64,000 bases of DNA from Sulfurospirillum diekertiae (GCF_002162315.1 NZ_CP021416.1:372001-436000); one strand, 5' to 3'. Counted from the first letter of the stretch, positions 35,371-54,470 are shown. Translations and numbers: made by a program. The notes: a model not told the origin generated them from the letters alone.

Positions 35371-36075
35371 ATGGCAAAGAAAGTAAATAAACGTTTTCAA
35401 GAACTTTTGAAAAAAGTTGATAAAGAAAAAAAGTATTCAGTAGCTGATGCACTTGGCAATATTAAAAACCTAGCGTCTGCAAAATTTGACGAAACAATCG
35501 AAATTGCACTTAAACTTAACGTTGACCCAAGACATGCTGACCAAATGGTTAGAGGTTCTGTTGTTCTTCCAGCGGGTACTGGTAAAACAGTTCGTGTTGC
35601 GGTTATTGCGAAAGACGAAAAAGCAGATGAAGCAAGAGCTGCTGGTGCTGATATTGTTGGTAGCGATGATTTAATTGAAGAGATTCAAGCAGGTCGCATT
35701 AACTTTGACGTTTTGATTGCAACACCAAATATGATGGGTTTAGTAGGTAAAGTTGGACGTATTCTTGGACCAAAAGGTATTATGCCAAACCCAAAAACGG
35801 GTACTGTAACAATGGATGTTGCAAAAGCTGTTGAGAATAACAAAGGTGGACAAGTAAACTTCCGTGTTGATAAACAAGGAAATATCCATGCGGGTATTGG
35901 TAAAATTAGCTTCTCATCTGAGCAAATTAGAGAGAATTTTGAAGCATTTATCAAAGCAATCAACAAGCATAAACCTGCTTCTTCTAAAGGTAAATATATT
36001 AAATGTGCTGCATTGTCACTTACTATGAGCCCATCTATGAATCTTGAAAATCAAGAATTAATCGACCTTAGATAA
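35371..36075 (+). CDS. rplA: 50S ribosomal protein L1
   Basis: A 234-residue L1 with the conserved [26 protein letters not shown] and [10 protein letters not shown] segments. The 60-base spacer from rplK contains GTCAGGGTCATAAAGGCGGAAG, which may fold as an L1-like autoregulatory site; this is not proven by sequence alone. Confidence 0.98.
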   Translation: MAKKVNKRFQELLKKVDKEKKYSVADALGNIKNLASAKFDETIEIALKLNVDPRHADQMVRGSVVLPAGTGKTVRVAVIAKDEKADEARAAGADIVGSDDLIEEIQAGRINFDVLIATPNMMGLVGKVGRILGPKGIMPNPKTGTVTMDVAKAVENNKGGQVNFRVDKQGNIHAGIGKISFSSEQIRENFEAFIKAINKHKPASSKGKYIKCAALSLTMSPSMNLENQELIDLR

Positions 36076-36079
36076 AATA

Positions 36080-36268
36080 CTCATCTAAAGCTTTTGTCCA
36101 TTAAATTTGGCTAGAAAGCTTTAGTGCCTTAGAAATTTTTGCCATAGAGAGTTACTTTATGGTGTACTGTATATTTATACTTAATCTTATGATTGGAGAG
36201 AGTAGAGGCGAAAGCTTAATTTGAGGTAACTCATCTCTACTTGAAATCACCAGTTGGAAAGGAGAAAA
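36080..36268 (+). promoter_or_regulatory. Probable ribosomal protein L10 leader
   Basis: About 190 non-coding bases precede rplJ. They contain paired AAAGCTTT/GAAAGCTTTA segments and a 3' part with GTAGAGGCGAAAGC. L10(L12)4 autoregulates rplJL by binding such leaders in many bacteria. Assignment rests on position and visible stems. Confidence 0.5.
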
Positions 36269-36269
36269 A

Positions 36270-36752
36270 TTGACAAGAACAGAGAAAGCTGAATTTATTA
36301 GTTCTCTAACTGAAGAGTTTAAATCTTCCGACGGTTTAATTGTTTGTGACTACAAAGGTCTTAATGTTAAAGCGATCGAAGCATTAAGAAATGCTTCAAG
36401 ACCAGAAGCTGTTAGTGTTAAAGTTATTAAAAATACTTTAGCATCAATTGCTATGACAAACGCTGGTATCGAAGGACTTGAACTAAAAGACACCAACATT
36501 TTTGTTTGGGGTGCTGATCAGTTAGCTGTTACTAAAGTTGTCGCTACATTCGCCAAAACAAACCCAAATTTTGTAATTAAATCTGGTTTTGCTGGTGGTA
36601 TTGTTGTTGATGCTGCTAAAGTTGAAGCACTTTCTAAAATGCCATCACGTAATGAGCTTATTGGAATGCTTCTATCAACTTGGATGGCACCCATTACAAA
36701 CTTTACCATTGGTCTTGATGCACTTCGTGCTAAAAAACAAGAGTCTGAATAG
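36270..36752 (+). CDS. rplJ: 50S ribosomal protein L10
   Basis: A 160-residue L10 stalk base protein. It starts at a TTG codon, which follows AAAGGAGAAAAA at ideal spacing; no ATG is nearby. Typical segments are FKSSDGLIVCDYKGL, VKVIKNTLASIA and the C-terminal helix binding L7/L12. Confidence 0.96.
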   Translation: MTRTEKAEFISSLTEEFKSSDGLIVCDYKGLNVKAIEALRNASRPEAVSVKVIKNTLASIAMTNAGIEGLELKDTNIFVWGADQLAVTKVVATFAKTNPNFVIKSGFAGGIVVDAAKVEALSKMPSRNELIGMLLSTWMAPITNFTIGLDALRAKKQESE

Positions 36753-36845
36753 AGCGTATTTGTAAAGTTTTGCCTTTACATGTAAAGTCCAAGAGCAAGA
36801 CTCTTGTAAAATCATTATAACTATAAAATAATCAGGAGATTTGAA

Positions 36846-37220
36846 ATGGCAATTTCAAAACAAGACGTATTAGAGTATATTTCAGGTCTTAGTGTACTTG
36901 AATTGAGTGAACTTGTAAAAGATTTCGAAGAGAAATTTGGTGTATCTGCAGCTCCAGTTATGGTAGCAGGTGCTGGCGCAGCTGTTGCAACAGAGGCGGC
37001 TGAAGAGAAAACTGAGTTTGATGTTATTCTTAAAGATGGCGGCGAGAAAAAAATCAACGCAATTAAAGTTGTTAGAGAAATCACAGGTCTTGGTCTTAAA
37101 GAGGCAAAAGATGCTGTTGAAGGTGCTCCTACAACTGTTAAAGAGGGTGTCTCTAAACAAGTTGCTGAAGAAATCAAAAAGAAACTTGAAGAAGCTGGCG
37201 CTGTCGCTGAAATCAAGTAA
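36846..37220 (+). CDS. rplL: 50S ribosomal protein L7/L12
   Basis: A 124-residue L7/L12: N-terminal dimerisation helix ([23 protein letters not shown]), Ala-rich hinge, and C-terminal domain ([21 protein letters not shown]). The 93-base spacer from rplJ holds a TTTACATGTAAA palindrome (36775-36786) and a small CAAGAG/CTCTTG hairpin just 3' of it. Confidence 0.98.
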   Translation: MAISKQDVLEYISGLSVLELSELVKDFEEKFGVSAAPVMVAGAGAAVATEAAEEKTEFDVILKDGGEKKINAIKVVREITGLGLKEAKDAVEGAPTTVKEGVSKQVAEEIKKKLEEAGAVAEIK

Positions 37221-37232
37221 TTTTATTACTTT

Positions 37233-37257
37233 AAGAGAAGCTTTGCGCTTCTCTTTT
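37233..37257 (+). terminator. Attenuator-like hairpin between rplL and rpoB
   Basis: AAGAGAAGC paired with GCTTCTCTT, 5-base loop, then a short T-run. In E. coli a partial terminator at this exact position lowers rpoBC relative to rplL; the same role is inferred. Confidence 0.65.
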
Positions 37258-37314
37258 AAAACTATATTCTTGGATATTAATTAGTCGTTACAACTTCTAT
37301 CAAGCGATAGATGA

Positions 37315-46044
<8,730 letters not shown>

Positions 46045-46098
46045 AAGCTATTTTTAAATAAAATTAGCACCTATTTTTTACAAAATAAAGGAAATAAT

Positions 46099-46476
46099 GT
46101 GCCAACCATTAACCAACTCGTCAGAAATGAGAGAAAAAAGGTGATTAAAAAATCAAAATCACCTGCACTTGATAAGTGCCCTCAAAGAAGAGGCGTTTGT
46201 ACAAGAGTTTATACGACAACTCCTAAGAAACCAAACTCTGCTTTGAGAAAAGTTGCCAAAGTCAAATTGACCAGCGGTTTTGAAGTCATTAGCTACATCG
46301 GTGGCGAGGGACACAACCTACAAGAACACTCCATTGTATTGGTACGTGGCGGTAGGGTAAAAGATTTACCAGGTGTTAAGTACCATATCGTACGTGGTGC
46401 GCTTGATACTTCAGGTGTTGCAAAAAGAACGGTGTCTAGAAGTAAATACGGTACAAAAAGACCAAAAGCTAAATAA
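46099..46476 (+). CDS. rpsL: 30S ribosomal protein S12
   Basis: A 125-residue S12 beginning at GTG (46099) after AAAGGAAATAAT. The decoding-site segments [16 protein letters not shown] and [13 protein letters not shown] carry the lysines of the streptomycin-sensitive form. First gene of the str operon rpsL-rpsG-fusA. Confidence 0.98.
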   Translation: MPTINQLVRNERKKVIKKSKSPALDKCPQRRGVCTRVYTTTPKKPNSALRKVAKVKLTSGFEVISYIGGEGHNLQEHSIVLVRGGRVKDLPGVKYHIVRGALDTSGVAKRTVSRSKYGTKRPKAK

Positions 46477-46517
46477 ATTTAACAGCAGGTGATGTCCTTT
46501 GTTTTGACATCATTTGA

Positions 46518-47021
<504 letters not shown>

Positions 47022-47031
47022 GATGACGCTG

Positions 47032-47055
47032 GGGATGTTTACATGTAAACATCCC
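47032..47055. repeat. 24-bp perfect palindrome between rpsG and fusA
   Basis: The TTTACATGTAAA core extended on both sides by GGGATG / CATCCC, so each 12-base arm is the exact complement of the other. As RNA it would form a near loop-less hairpin or promote pausing. Genes on both sides are co-directional and presumably one operon. Confidence 0.85.
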
Positions 47056-47096
47056 TTTCTTCAGAACTACACTCCTAATATAACAAGGAAATTATA

Positions 47097-49175
47097 ATGG
47101 CAAGAAATACCCCTATTGAAATGGTTAGAAACATCGGTATTGCTGCGCACATTGATGCAGGTAAAACCACAACAACTGAAAGAATCCTTTTTTACACCGG
47201 TATCTCTCATAAAATTGGTGAGGTACATGATGGTGCTGCAACAATGGACTGGATGGAGCAAGAGAAAGAAAGAGGTATTACCATTACTTCTGCTGCAACA
47301 ACATGTACATGGAAAGATCATCAAATTAATATCATCGACACTCCAGGCCACGTTGACTTCACGATTGAAGTTGAGCGTTCTATGCGTGTTCTTGATGGCG
47401 CTGTCGCTGTATTTTGTGCCGTTGGTGGCGTTCAACCACAGTCTGAGACCGTTTGGAGACAAGCGAATCGTTACCAAGTACCAAGAATGGTATTTGTTAA
47501 CAAAATGGACCGTGTTGGTGCAGATTTTTATAACGTTGAAGCACAAATTAAAAATCGTTTAAAAGCAAATCCAGTACCTATTCAAATTCCTATTGGTGCA
47601 GAAGAAAACTTCAAAGGTGTTGTTGATCTTGTTGAGATGAAAGCACTTATTTGGGATGATGATGCTGCGATGGGTTCAAACTACCAAGTGGTTGAAATTC
47701 CAGCGGAACTTGCGGATAAAGCTAAAGAGTATCATGAGAGAATGGTTGAAGCTGTTTCTGAGACCAGTGATGAGTTGATGGAAAAATACCTTGGTGGTGA
47801 AGTGCTTACGAAAGCTGAAATTAAAGCAGGTATTAAAGCAGGATGTCTTGCAATGACATTTATTCCTATGATTTGTGGAACAGCCTTTAAAAACAAAGGT
47901 ATTCAACCAATGTTAGATGCTGTTATCGATTATATGCCTGCACCTACTGAAGTGCATGCGATTAAAGGTGTATACGAAGATGGGCATGAGTGTGTGGTTG
48001 ATTCTACAGACGAAGGCGAATTTGCAGCACTTGCGTTTAAAATTATGACCGATCCATTCGTTGGTCAATTAACGTTCGTTCGTGTTTATCGTGGTTCATT
48101 GGAAAGCGGAAGTTATGCTTACAATACAACGAAAGATAAAAAAGAGCGTATTGGCCGTTTATTAAAAATGCATGCCAATAAAAGAGAAGAGATCAAAGCA
48201 CTTCACTCTGGTGAAATTGGTGCGGTTGTAGGTCTTAAAGAGACATTGACGGGTGACACGCTCGCAAGTGAAAAAGATCCTGTAATCTTGGAGAGAATGG
48301 TATTCCCAGATCCTGTTATCTCTGTTGCCGTTGAGCCTAAAACCAAAGCGGATCAAGAGAAAATGGGTATTGCGCTTCAAAAATTGGCACAAGAAGATCC
48401 AAGCTTTAGAGTTGAGACTGACGAAGAGAGTGGTCAAACGATCATCTCCGGTATGGGTGAGCTTCACTTAGAGATTCTTGTTGATCGTATGCTTAGAGAG
48501 TTTAAAGTAAGTGCGGAAGTTGGTCAACCACAAGTTGCTTACCGTGAAACGATTCGTGCTAGCGTTAACCAAGAGTACAAATACGCAAAACAATCAGGTG
48601 GTCGTGGTCAATACGGTCACGTTTACCTCAAAATCGAGCCTCAAGATGCAGGTGCTGGTTATGAGTTTGTTAACGATATCAAAGGTGGTGCGATTCCAAA
48701 AGAATTTATTCCTGCCGTTGATAAAGGTATTAAAGAGGCACTTGGTGCGGGTGTTCTTGCTGGTTATAAAGTGGAAGACGTTAAAGTTACCCTTTATGAT
48801 GGAAGTTACCATGATGTTGACTCCTCTGAGATGGCGTTTAAACTCGCTGCTTCAATGGGCTTCAAAGAGGGTTGTCGTAAGGCAAAACCAGTTATTCTTG
48901 AGCCAATTATGAAAGTGGAAGTTGAGACACCTGAGGACTTTATGGGTGATGTTATTGGCGATCTTAACAGACGTCGTGGACAAATCAACTCTATGGATGA
49001 TAGAAGTGGTAACAAAATTGTTAACGCATTCTGCCCATTGGCTGAAATGTTTGGTTACTCTACAGATCTAAGGTCTCAAACACAAGGTCGTGCTTCTTAC
49101 TCTATGGAATTCGATCATTATGACGAAGTTCCTAGAAACGTTGCTGAAGAGATTATCAAAAAACGTAACGGTTAA
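47097..49175 (+). CDS. fusA: Elongation factor G
   Basis: A 692-residue translocation GTPase. G motifs are [21 protein letters not shown] and NKMDR, then domains II-V ([37 protein letters not shown]). Full length. Last gene of the str operon; tuf is not here but about 14 kb upstream. Confidence 0.99.
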   Translation: MARNTPIEMVRNIGIAAHIDAGKTTTTERILFYTGISHKIGEVHDGAATMDWMEQEKERGITITSAATTCTWKDHQINIIDTPGHVDFTIEVERSMRVLDGAVAVFCAVGGVQPQSETVWRQANRYQVPRMVFVNKMDRVGADFYNVEAQIKNRLKANPVPIQIPIGAEENFKGVVDLVEMKALIWDDDAAMGSNYQVVEIPAELADKAKEYHERMVEAVSETSDELMEKYLGGEVLTKAEIKAGIKAGCLAMTFIPMICGTAFKNKGIQPMLDAVIDYMPAPTEVHAIKGVYEDGHECVVDSTDEGEFAALAFKIMTDPFVGQLTFVRVYRGSLESGSYAYNTTKDKKERIGRLLKMHANKREEIKALHSGEIGAVVGLKETLTGDTLASEKDPVILERMVFPDPVISVAVEPKTKADQEKMGIALQKLAQEDPSFRVETDEESGQTIISGMGELHLEILVDRMLREFKVSAEVGQPQVAYRETIRASVNQEYKYAKQSGGRGQYGHVYLKIEPQDAGAGYEFVNDIKGGAIPKEFIPAVDKGIKEALGAGVLAGYKVEDVKVTLYDGSYHDVDSSEMAFKLAASMGFKEGCRKAKPVILEPIMKVEVETPEDFMGDVIGDLNRRRGQINSMDDRSGNKIVNAFCPLAEMFGYSTDLRSQTQGRASYSMEFDHYDEVPRNVAEEIIKKRNG

Positions 49176-49190
49176 TATACCATTTTTGCT

Positions 49191-49229
49191 AAAGCCGAAT
49201 GTGTGAAAACGCATTCGGCTTTTTTTTTA
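49191..49229 (+). terminator. Rho-independent terminator after fusA
   Basis: AGCCGAATG / CATTCGGCT stem, about 10-base loop, followed by T9. Confidence 0.92.
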
Positions 49230-49247
49230 CTTCAATTTTCCCCTTAC

Positions 49248-49324
49248 GTCCCCATAGCTCAGCAGGATAGAGCATCAAATTCCTAATTTGAAGGCCGTGC
49301 GTTCGAATCGCGCTGGGGACACCA
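49248..49324 (+). tRNA. tRNA-Arg (anticodon CCT)
   Basis: 77-nt cloverleaf with encoded CCA. Acceptor GTCCCCA/TGGGGAC, anticodon stem TCAAA/TTTGA around TTCCTAA. Confidence 0.93.
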
Positions 49325-49396
49325 TTCATCTTTTTATTTTCAAAAAACTAAAAATTATTTTAGTGAATCACCTTTACCAAAGCTAAGGAAATGAGA

Positions 49397-50338
49397 ATGA
49401 ATTTTTTACATGTAAAAGCAAATTTATCTGAAAAATCCAAAAGAACAATTGCTATTGTTATAGCACTTTTGTCTGTTTATATTATATGGGGCAGTACGTA
49501 TTTAGGAATCAAAATTGCCATTGAAACGTTTCCTCCCTTTCTAATGGCAGGGATTCGTTTTCTCATTGCAGGCATACTCTTGTATGGTTTTGTATTCTAT
49601 AAAGAAGGAGTGCATCCTAAGCTCATTGAATGGCGGGATACGACCATCATTGGTACATTACTACTTTTGGGTGGTAACGGGCTTGTTGTGATTGCAGAAA
49701 GGAGTATTCCTAGCTCGATTGCTGCCATTATTATTGCAACGGTTCCTTTATGGATGATTGTGATGGGATGGCTGATGAAAATTCAATCTAAGCCCAATAT
49801 TAGTACACTCTTTGGAACGCTGATTGGCTTTTTAGGCGTGGCAATTTTGATGTACCCTTCGCATCAAGAGAATCTTCATTTTGATACGGGGGGACTACTC
49901 TTTACGCTTTTAGCCGCCATATTATGGTCACTAGGTTCTATTTATTCTCAAAAAGCAATCTTGCCCTCTTCTACGATGCTCTCAACAGCAATGCAAATGG
50001 TAACAGGGGGCGCTGTTTTAGTGATTGTGGGGACACTTACAGGTGAGTGGCAACACCTTGATCCTGAAGCGTTCTCTTCTCGCTCACTTATGGCAGTGTT
50101 GTATTTAATTTTCATTGGTTCTTTATTGGGATTTAGTGCTTATGTGTGGCTTTTAAAAAATGTATCGCCTTATTTGGCCTCAACGTATGCTTTTGTTAAT
50201 CCAATTGTGGCACTCTTTTTAGGTTACTTCTTTGCAGACGAAGTGATGAGTATTAAATCATTGATCGCAACGGTACTGATTATTAGTGCAGTGGTTATGA
50301 TCACTCTATTTAAAGCCAAAGGAAGATCAAAAAGATAG
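49397..50338 (+). CDS. EamA/DMT-family transporter (YedA-like)
   Basis: A 313-residue inner-membrane protein with ten hydrophobic helices in two EamA repeats. YedA/RhaT-like features are IIWGSTYLGIKIAIETFPPFLMAGIRF and, in the second half, AYVWLLKNVSPYLASTYAFVNPIVA. Export of a metabolite or amino acid is likely but not specified. A palindrome occupies codons 3-6 or so (FLHVKAN), right at the N-terminus. The start at 49397 (MNFLHVK) is seven bases after AAGGA; an ATG six bases upstream is an alternative. Confidence 0.9.
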   Translation: MNFLHVKANLSEKSKRTIAIVIALLSVYIIWGSTYLGIKIAIETFPPFLMAGIRFLIAGILLYGFVFYKEGVHPKLIEWRDTTIIGTLLLLGGNGLVVIAERSIPSSIAAIIIATVPLWMIVMGWLMKIQSKPNISTLFGTLIGFLGVAILMYPSHQENLHFDTGGLLFTLLAAILWSLGSIYSQKAILPSSTMLSTAMQMVTGGAVLVIVGTLTGEWQHLDPEAFSSRSLMAVLYLIFIGSLLGFSAYVWLLKNVSPYLASTYAFVNPIVALFLGYFFADEVMSIKSLIATVLIISAVVMITLFKAKGRSKR

Positions 50339-50429
50339 TTATTTGAGGAACTTTTAAGTTATTTTTAGCGATTACGGTGTTGATATGGGAGTATAATTTC
50401 ACTTATAAAATCTTTATAAGGAGAAAACG

Positions 50430-50537
50430 ATGGCATGTAAAAAACCAGCAGCGAAAACTGTCAGTGAAGATACGAAAGCTGAAAAACCTGCAGCGACTAA
50501 AACCTGCGGTACAAAAAAACCATGCGCTAAAAAATAG
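50430..50537 (+). CDS. 35-residue Lys/Cys-rich peptide
   Basis: Small gene with a strong ribosome site (AAGGAGAAAACG) and a TATAAT-like element at about 50392. The product is 35 residues: MACKKPAAKTVSEDTKAEKP, then AATKTCGTKKPCAKK. It is very basic, Ala/Thr-rich, with three cysteines (C3, C27, C32), no signal peptide and low complexity. No family recognised. Possibilities include a metal- or nucleic-acid-binding peptide. It stands alone between the transporter gene and a convergent aldo/keto reductase, with a hairpin directly after it. Confidence 0.6.
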   Translation: MACKKPAAKTVSEDTKAEKPAATKTCGTKKPCAKK

Positions 50538-50554
50538 CGTTTAAACCCTTCTTG

Positions 50555-50580
50555 ATAGACGCTTAGAGTAAAGCGTCTAT
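50555..50580. terminator. Hairpin between convergent genes
   Basis: 10-bp stem ATAGACGCTT / AAGCGTCTAT with a 6-base loop and no clear T-tract on the plus strand. It overlaps the aldo/keto reductase stop codon. Confidence 0.55.
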
Positions 50581-51399
50581 TCTCTCAACATCCTTTTCAT
50601 CTAACAAAAATTCAAAAATAGTTAAATCTTCTTTCATATGCAAAGCTGATGTTGTTCCATTGAGTGGTACGATCCCTTTTTGAATCACGTAACGGTAAAA
50701 AATTTGTTCAGCACTTTTTCCGTAAATATTCATTATTTCTTTCATTGGGGGTGAATGTAAAATGTGAGGATTAGCGCTCAGAGTCCAAAAACTTTGATAG
50801 ATAATGCCTCTTTCATTTGCCCAAGAACGAAGTGTTTTGTCGTAATGAACATCTGCATAAAAACGATTTTGTACAACAGAGGGTTTAATACGAACATGCT
50901 CATAAAACGTTTGTAAAAGCGAGAGATCATAACAGTTACTAATGCCTATTTGACGTACTTCACCTTCTTCAAACAGTGATTCAAACACATTCCATGCTTT
51001 AAGCAAGTTATTATAAGGGAAGAGTGGCGAATGGAGTAAGAGTGAGTCCAGATAGCGTGTTTTCAGGTTTTGTTTGGACATTTCGCATGACGTGATGATT
51101 TGCTCTTCTAAAGAAGCATGTGGATCGTAAGGCATTCTGAGCGGGTCTTGTCCGTCATATGGGGTAAATTTGGTTTGGAGATAAAGCTCTTCTCGTTTCC
51201 CACCTTTGGCGTAAAAACGTTCACACCCTTCACCGACCAATGCCTCTTCATAGTGTTTAGGCTGACATGCGGTGTCAATCCCTCTGAAACCACTTTGAAG
51301 GGCTAACGCAACTAAATCTGCTGTGCGTTCTTTTTTCCATGCAGTGCCATACAGCATGCAGGGTATGGAGACGTTTTGATTGCTTGTAACATAGTTCAT
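50563..51399 (-). CDS. Aldo/keto reductase
   Basis: A 278-residue NADPH-dependent (beta/alpha)8 oxidoreductase from the ATG at 51399 (MNYVTSNQNVSIP), five bases after AAAGGAG. The catalytic tetrad is visible: Asp in GIDTA, Tyr in KHYEEALVGEG, Lys in LQTKF and His in LLLHSP. It also shows IGISNCYDLSLL and a C-terminal IVPLNGTTSALHMKEDL in the cofactor-binding region. It resembles the 2,5-diketogluconate-reductase-like group; substrate unknown. Divergent from the SagB-type gene, with a palindrome (51465) between them. Confidence 0.9.
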   Translation of the reverse strand: MNYVTSNQNVSIPCMLYGTAWKKERTADLVALALQSGFRGIDTACQPKHYEEALVGEGCERFYAKGGKREELYLQTKFTPYDGQDPLRMPYDPHASLEEQIITSCEMSKQNLKTRYLDSLLLHSPLFPYNNLLKAWNVFESLFEEGEVRQIGISNCYDLSLLQTFYEHVRIKPSVVQNRFYADVHYDKTLRSWANERGIIYQSFWTLSANPHILHSPPMKEIMNIYGKSAEQIFYRYVIQKGIVPLNGTTSALHMKEDLTIFEFLLDEKDVERIDALL

Positions 51400-51521
51400 C
51401 ATGACTCCTTTCAAACATTATAGAAAAACAAATTTTTAAAGGTGCTGTTTTTGCATAATTAAATTTTACATGTAAAGCATTCCATATGAATGAGAGTGTA
51501 GCATACAATAAAGGAGAAGTC

Positions 51522-52790
51522 ATGTTAGCCTATCATGCTCAAACGGTGCACTCTTACCGTTCTGTACGTACCAAATCTCACAGCATCGACTGGGATCATC
51601 CACCCAAACAGTTTAAAATCTATCCTGAAACATTTGCTCGTATTCCTCTTGATAAAAAAAATCCAGATCATCGCTTTTTTTATCTCATTGGAGGTATTAC
51701 AGCACAGAAAAGTTACCCAGGGGTCACTTATGCTTTGCGTACAAACCCGAGTGCTGGAGCATTGTATCCTACGGAAGTCTATGTTCAGATACGTTGTATT
51801 GAAGGCTTTCAGGATGGCATTTACCATCTTTCGCCTTATGAGACGTCACTGGTGTTATTGTATCCTTTATCAGAGGATGAAGGGGTGGAAAGCCTTTTAC
51901 ATGTAAAGAAAATAAAGGGTTTTGTCTTTCTCTTCTCAGCACTGTATTATCGTTCTTCATGGAAATATAAAGATCGCGCATTTCGCTACTGTTTACACGA
52001 TACAGGGCATATGATAGGCACGTTAGAAGCTTCGTGTAGGCTTAGTGATAAGGCGTATCATCTTTTATACGGTATTGAAAAAAAGGCATTAAATAAACTT
52101 TTTGAATTTGGCAAAGAAGAATTTTTTCTCAGTGCCGCCATTGTAGGAGAAGAAGATAAACGCTTTACATGTAAAGAGATATCAATGCACCTTCCTTATG
52201 TGAACGGTACAGGAAATTTTGAAGTTAACGAATGTGTGGAAAAAGCCTATGATGAAACCTGCGAACTTACTTTGCATGCACAAACGACACAACCGCTGCT
52301 TGAAGTGGATAAAGAGCGCTTCACTCAAGCCGTTTGGAAACGTCGTTCTATTCGTGATTTTATACAAAAGTCAATCTCTAAAGAAGACTTTTTAGAGGTC
52401 ATGGACTTCATCACACAACCGATTCCAAGTGACTGTGATGTTGGAATAGAACTCTATGCAATTATCAACCGTGTCGAAGGGATGTGGCAAGGCGTTTGGA
52501 AGGAGGGGAGTTATCTGCAAAGTGGTGATTTTGCACGCAAAGCTGGCTATCTTTGTTTGGAGCAAGCTTTAGGTGAGGAGAGTGGAGTGACATTTTTTTT
52601 AGTTGGGCATGATGAACAAAATTACCAAGCGATGGTACAAAAAGCTGGTATTATTGGGCATCGTCTTTATTTGATTAGCACCTATCTTGGTTTTGGATGC
52701 AGTGGTATTGGGGCGTATTATGATGAAGAGGTCATGGCATTTTTGCAAAGCGATGGTATGGTGCTCTATGCCCTTGCCATTGGTTACTAA
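51522..52790 (+). CDS. SagB/ThcOx-type nitroreductase-family oxidoreductase
   Basis: A 422-residue FMN-dependent protein of the SagB-type dehydrogenase family, from the ATG at 51522 after AAAGGAG. Two nitroreductase-like units are present. The first (about 60-220) has RTNPSAGALYPTEVYV, a family hallmark, and CLHDTGHMIGTLEASC. The second, from about 270, has WKRRSIRDF and GFGCSGIGAYYDE. SagB enzymes oxidise azolines in thiazole/oxazole-modified peptides, but no YcaO cyclodehydratase or E1-like partner is in the window, so this is an orphan form with unknown substrate. Two palindromes fall in it (LHVK, FTCK). Confidence 0.87.
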   Translation: MLAYHAQTVHSYRSVRTKSHSIDWDHPPKQFKIYPETFARIPLDKKNPDHRFFYLIGGITAQKSYPGVTYALRTNPSAGALYPTEVYVQIRCIEGFQDGIYHLSPYETSLVLLYPLSEDEGVESLLHVKKIKGFVFLFSALYYRSSWKYKDRAFRYCLHDTGHMIGTLEASCRLSDKAYHLLYGIEKKALNKLFEFGKEEFFLSAAIVGEEDKRFTCKEISMHLPYVNGTGNFEVNECVEKAYDETCELTLHAQTTQPLLEVDKERFTQAVWKRRSIRDFIQKSISKEDFLEVMDFITQPIPSDCDVGIELYAIINRVEGMWQGVWKEGSYLQSGDFARKAGYLCLEQALGEESGVTFFLVGHDEQNYQAMVQKAGIIGHRLYLISTYLGFGCSGIGAYYDEEVMAFLQSDGMVLYALAIGY

Positions 52791-52834
52791 GACGATACGT
52801 ATCGAAGCAGGTATGCGCGCTTACATGTAAATGG

Positions 52835-54172
52835 TTAGAGTGCTTTGACTTTGCGATAGGTGTAGTATAAAAGAGCGAGTGCAGAGCTGTAAACAATGAT
52901 GCCTAGCCCTATCCACATCCATATAAATGAGAGTTCAAAGTAGCTGACAATGAGCGTGTAGACAATGCTTGGCGCTAAGATTTGACGAAAGAAGCCAATG
53001 TAGAAAATCATTGTCGGTTTTTTGATGCCTTGCAAGGTTGCGACACATGCAAAATGCGTTACATAACCACAAAAAAGAAAAAGCATCACGTAGATATAGG
53101 TGGTACCATATGCGATAACATCGACATTCGGATCAAATTGTGCTACAAGCCATTTTCCACTAATCCATAAAATTCCCATACCCATAAGACTAAGCGTATA
53201 GCCATACGTAAGAGCGTAAAAAAGTGTTTGACGTACACGCTCAAATTTACCCGCACCCATATTGTTAGAAACAAGGCTTAGCACGGCACTGCTAATACCA
53301 AGTGTGGGCAATAACATCAACTGTTCCACACGGTATCCAATGCCATATCCTGCGACAGCTTGGTACCCATAAAGTGTCACAAAATGAAGGGCAATGAGCG
53401 AACCAAAAGACATCATAAGCATATTTAGCCCAGGCGGTGTCGCTTGGCTTATTAAGTCTTTGTAAATACGCATATCGGGGTAAAAATGCTCTTTACATGT
53501 AAAACTAATTAATCCTGTTTGTAGGCTTTTGTACAGCAAGTAGCTTGCGCCAAATGCTTGTACTAAAACAGTTGAAAAAGCGATACCTCCAATTCCCATA
53601 GCAGGTATAAAGCCCCAACCATAGATAAAAAGAGGATTGAGCACAATATTGGCAAAAAAGCCAAAGATAAGCGTATTGCGGTAACTTTTTGTATCGCCTG
53701 TTGCCACAAGAACACTGTTGAGTGCAAAGTTAGCAAAGAAGAGGGATGAGCCGAGCAATATAACCTTAATAAAACTCAATGCTAACGCATGGTAACGCTC
53801 TTCCGTTCCTATCCATGTGAGTAATTCTGAAGCGAAATAAAATCCTAAAAGCCCGAAGAACATTCCTACGCCAATAATCAGCGCGACTCCTTTTTTGGCA
53901 ATGATGCCTGCGAGGAAAAAATGCTGCTTTCCATAAGCGTGACCGATGAGCGCTGTTAATGCACTGGTTCCACCGTATGCCATGCCAATGACAAAAAAGA
54001 AAAGAAAGGAAGAGGCAGAGAGTGCGGCGAGCGCTTCGGTAGAAATAAGCCCAGCATAGTAGGTATCGACGATGTTGTAGAGCGTGTTAAAAAGCATGCC
54101 AAGGCTTGCGGGAATAGAGAGTTGGCGCAAAAGTAATGGAATAGGGTTGTGGGTAAGTGATGTCGAATCCAT
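52835..54172 (-). CDS. MATE-family efflux transporter
   Basis: A 445-residue membrane protein with about twelve helices arranged as two MatE repeats. It begins NPIPLLLRQLSIPASLGMLFNTLYNIVDTYYAGLIST, highly typical of the family, and shows GTSALTALIGHAYGK. Likely Na+/H+-coupled drug or metabolite exporter. One palindrome is read FTCKEH in a loop. Convergent with the SagB-type gene (44-base gap with a TTACATGTAA) and divergent from the TMAO-type reductase. Confidence 0.92.
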   Translation of the reverse strand: MDSTSLTHNPIPLLLRQLSIPASLGMLFNTLYNIVDTYYAGLISTEALAALSASSFLFFFVIGMAYGGTSALTALIGHAYGKQHFFLAGIIAKKGVALIIGVGMFFGLLGFYFASELLTWIGTEERYHALALSFIKVILLGSSLFFANFALNSVLVATGDTKSYRNTLIFGFFANIVLNPLFIYGWGFIPAMGIGGIAFSTVLVQAFGASYLLYKSLQTGLISFTCKEHFYPDMRIYKDLISQATPPGLNMLMMSFGSLIALHFVTLYGYQAVAGYGIGYRVEQLMLLPTLGISSAVLSLVSNNMGAGKFERVRQTLFYALTYGYTLSLMGMGILWISGKWLVAQFDPNVDVIAYGTTYIYVMLFLFCGYVTHFACVATLQGIKKPTMIFYIGFFRQILAPSIVYTLIVSYFELSFIWMWIGLGIIVYSSALALLYYTYRKVKAL

Positions 54173-54341
54173 GCAAGCTCTTTTTGATTTTATGATAACT
54201 TCTTCACGCTTTAAAAGAGCTCTTTTTTTAAACTCATTTTTGATAACAGCTTTGAGACAAAGCTTATCCGTTTATGGTGGCATGATGGTACTAAAGCCCT
54301 CTTTTTTTAAGGAAGAATCTTTCTCGGTTTTGTAGAAAAGA

Positions 54342-54359
54342 TACTCATTAATTACTCAT
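54342..54359 (+). promoter_or_regulatory. Direct repeats TACTCAT, candidate response-regulator site
   Basis: TACTCAT at 54342-54348 and 54353-54359, exactly 11 bases apart. This lies in the 298-base gap between the divergent MATE and torA-like genes, with a third related TTCATTCAT about 18 bases further on. OmpR-type regulators bind direct repeats one turn apart. The rest of the gap is AT-rich with no convincing gene. Confidence 0.45.
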
Positions 54360-54470
54360 TTTTTTTCGTTAAGCTTCATTCATAAAAATAAAAATTACAC
54401 AATAAATGTAACTTTTATTTAAGATTTGTACGTTTTTCATCTCAAAATTGTTCAATCTAAGGAGAACACA

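Noticed and set aside
47067-47546. Minus-strand open frame of 159 codons
   Set aside because: Antisense to fusA and caused by its codon bias.
50430-52790. Thiazole/oxazole-modified peptide cluster
   Set aside because: Only a SagB-like oxidase is present; no cyclodehydratase, no leader-like precursor and no dedicated exporter with peptidase domain.
54084-54335. Possible 83-codon gene between the MATE and torA-like genes
   Set aside because: It starts inside the MATE gene on the other strand, lacks a ribosome site and reads as low-quality sequence; the gap looks regulatory.
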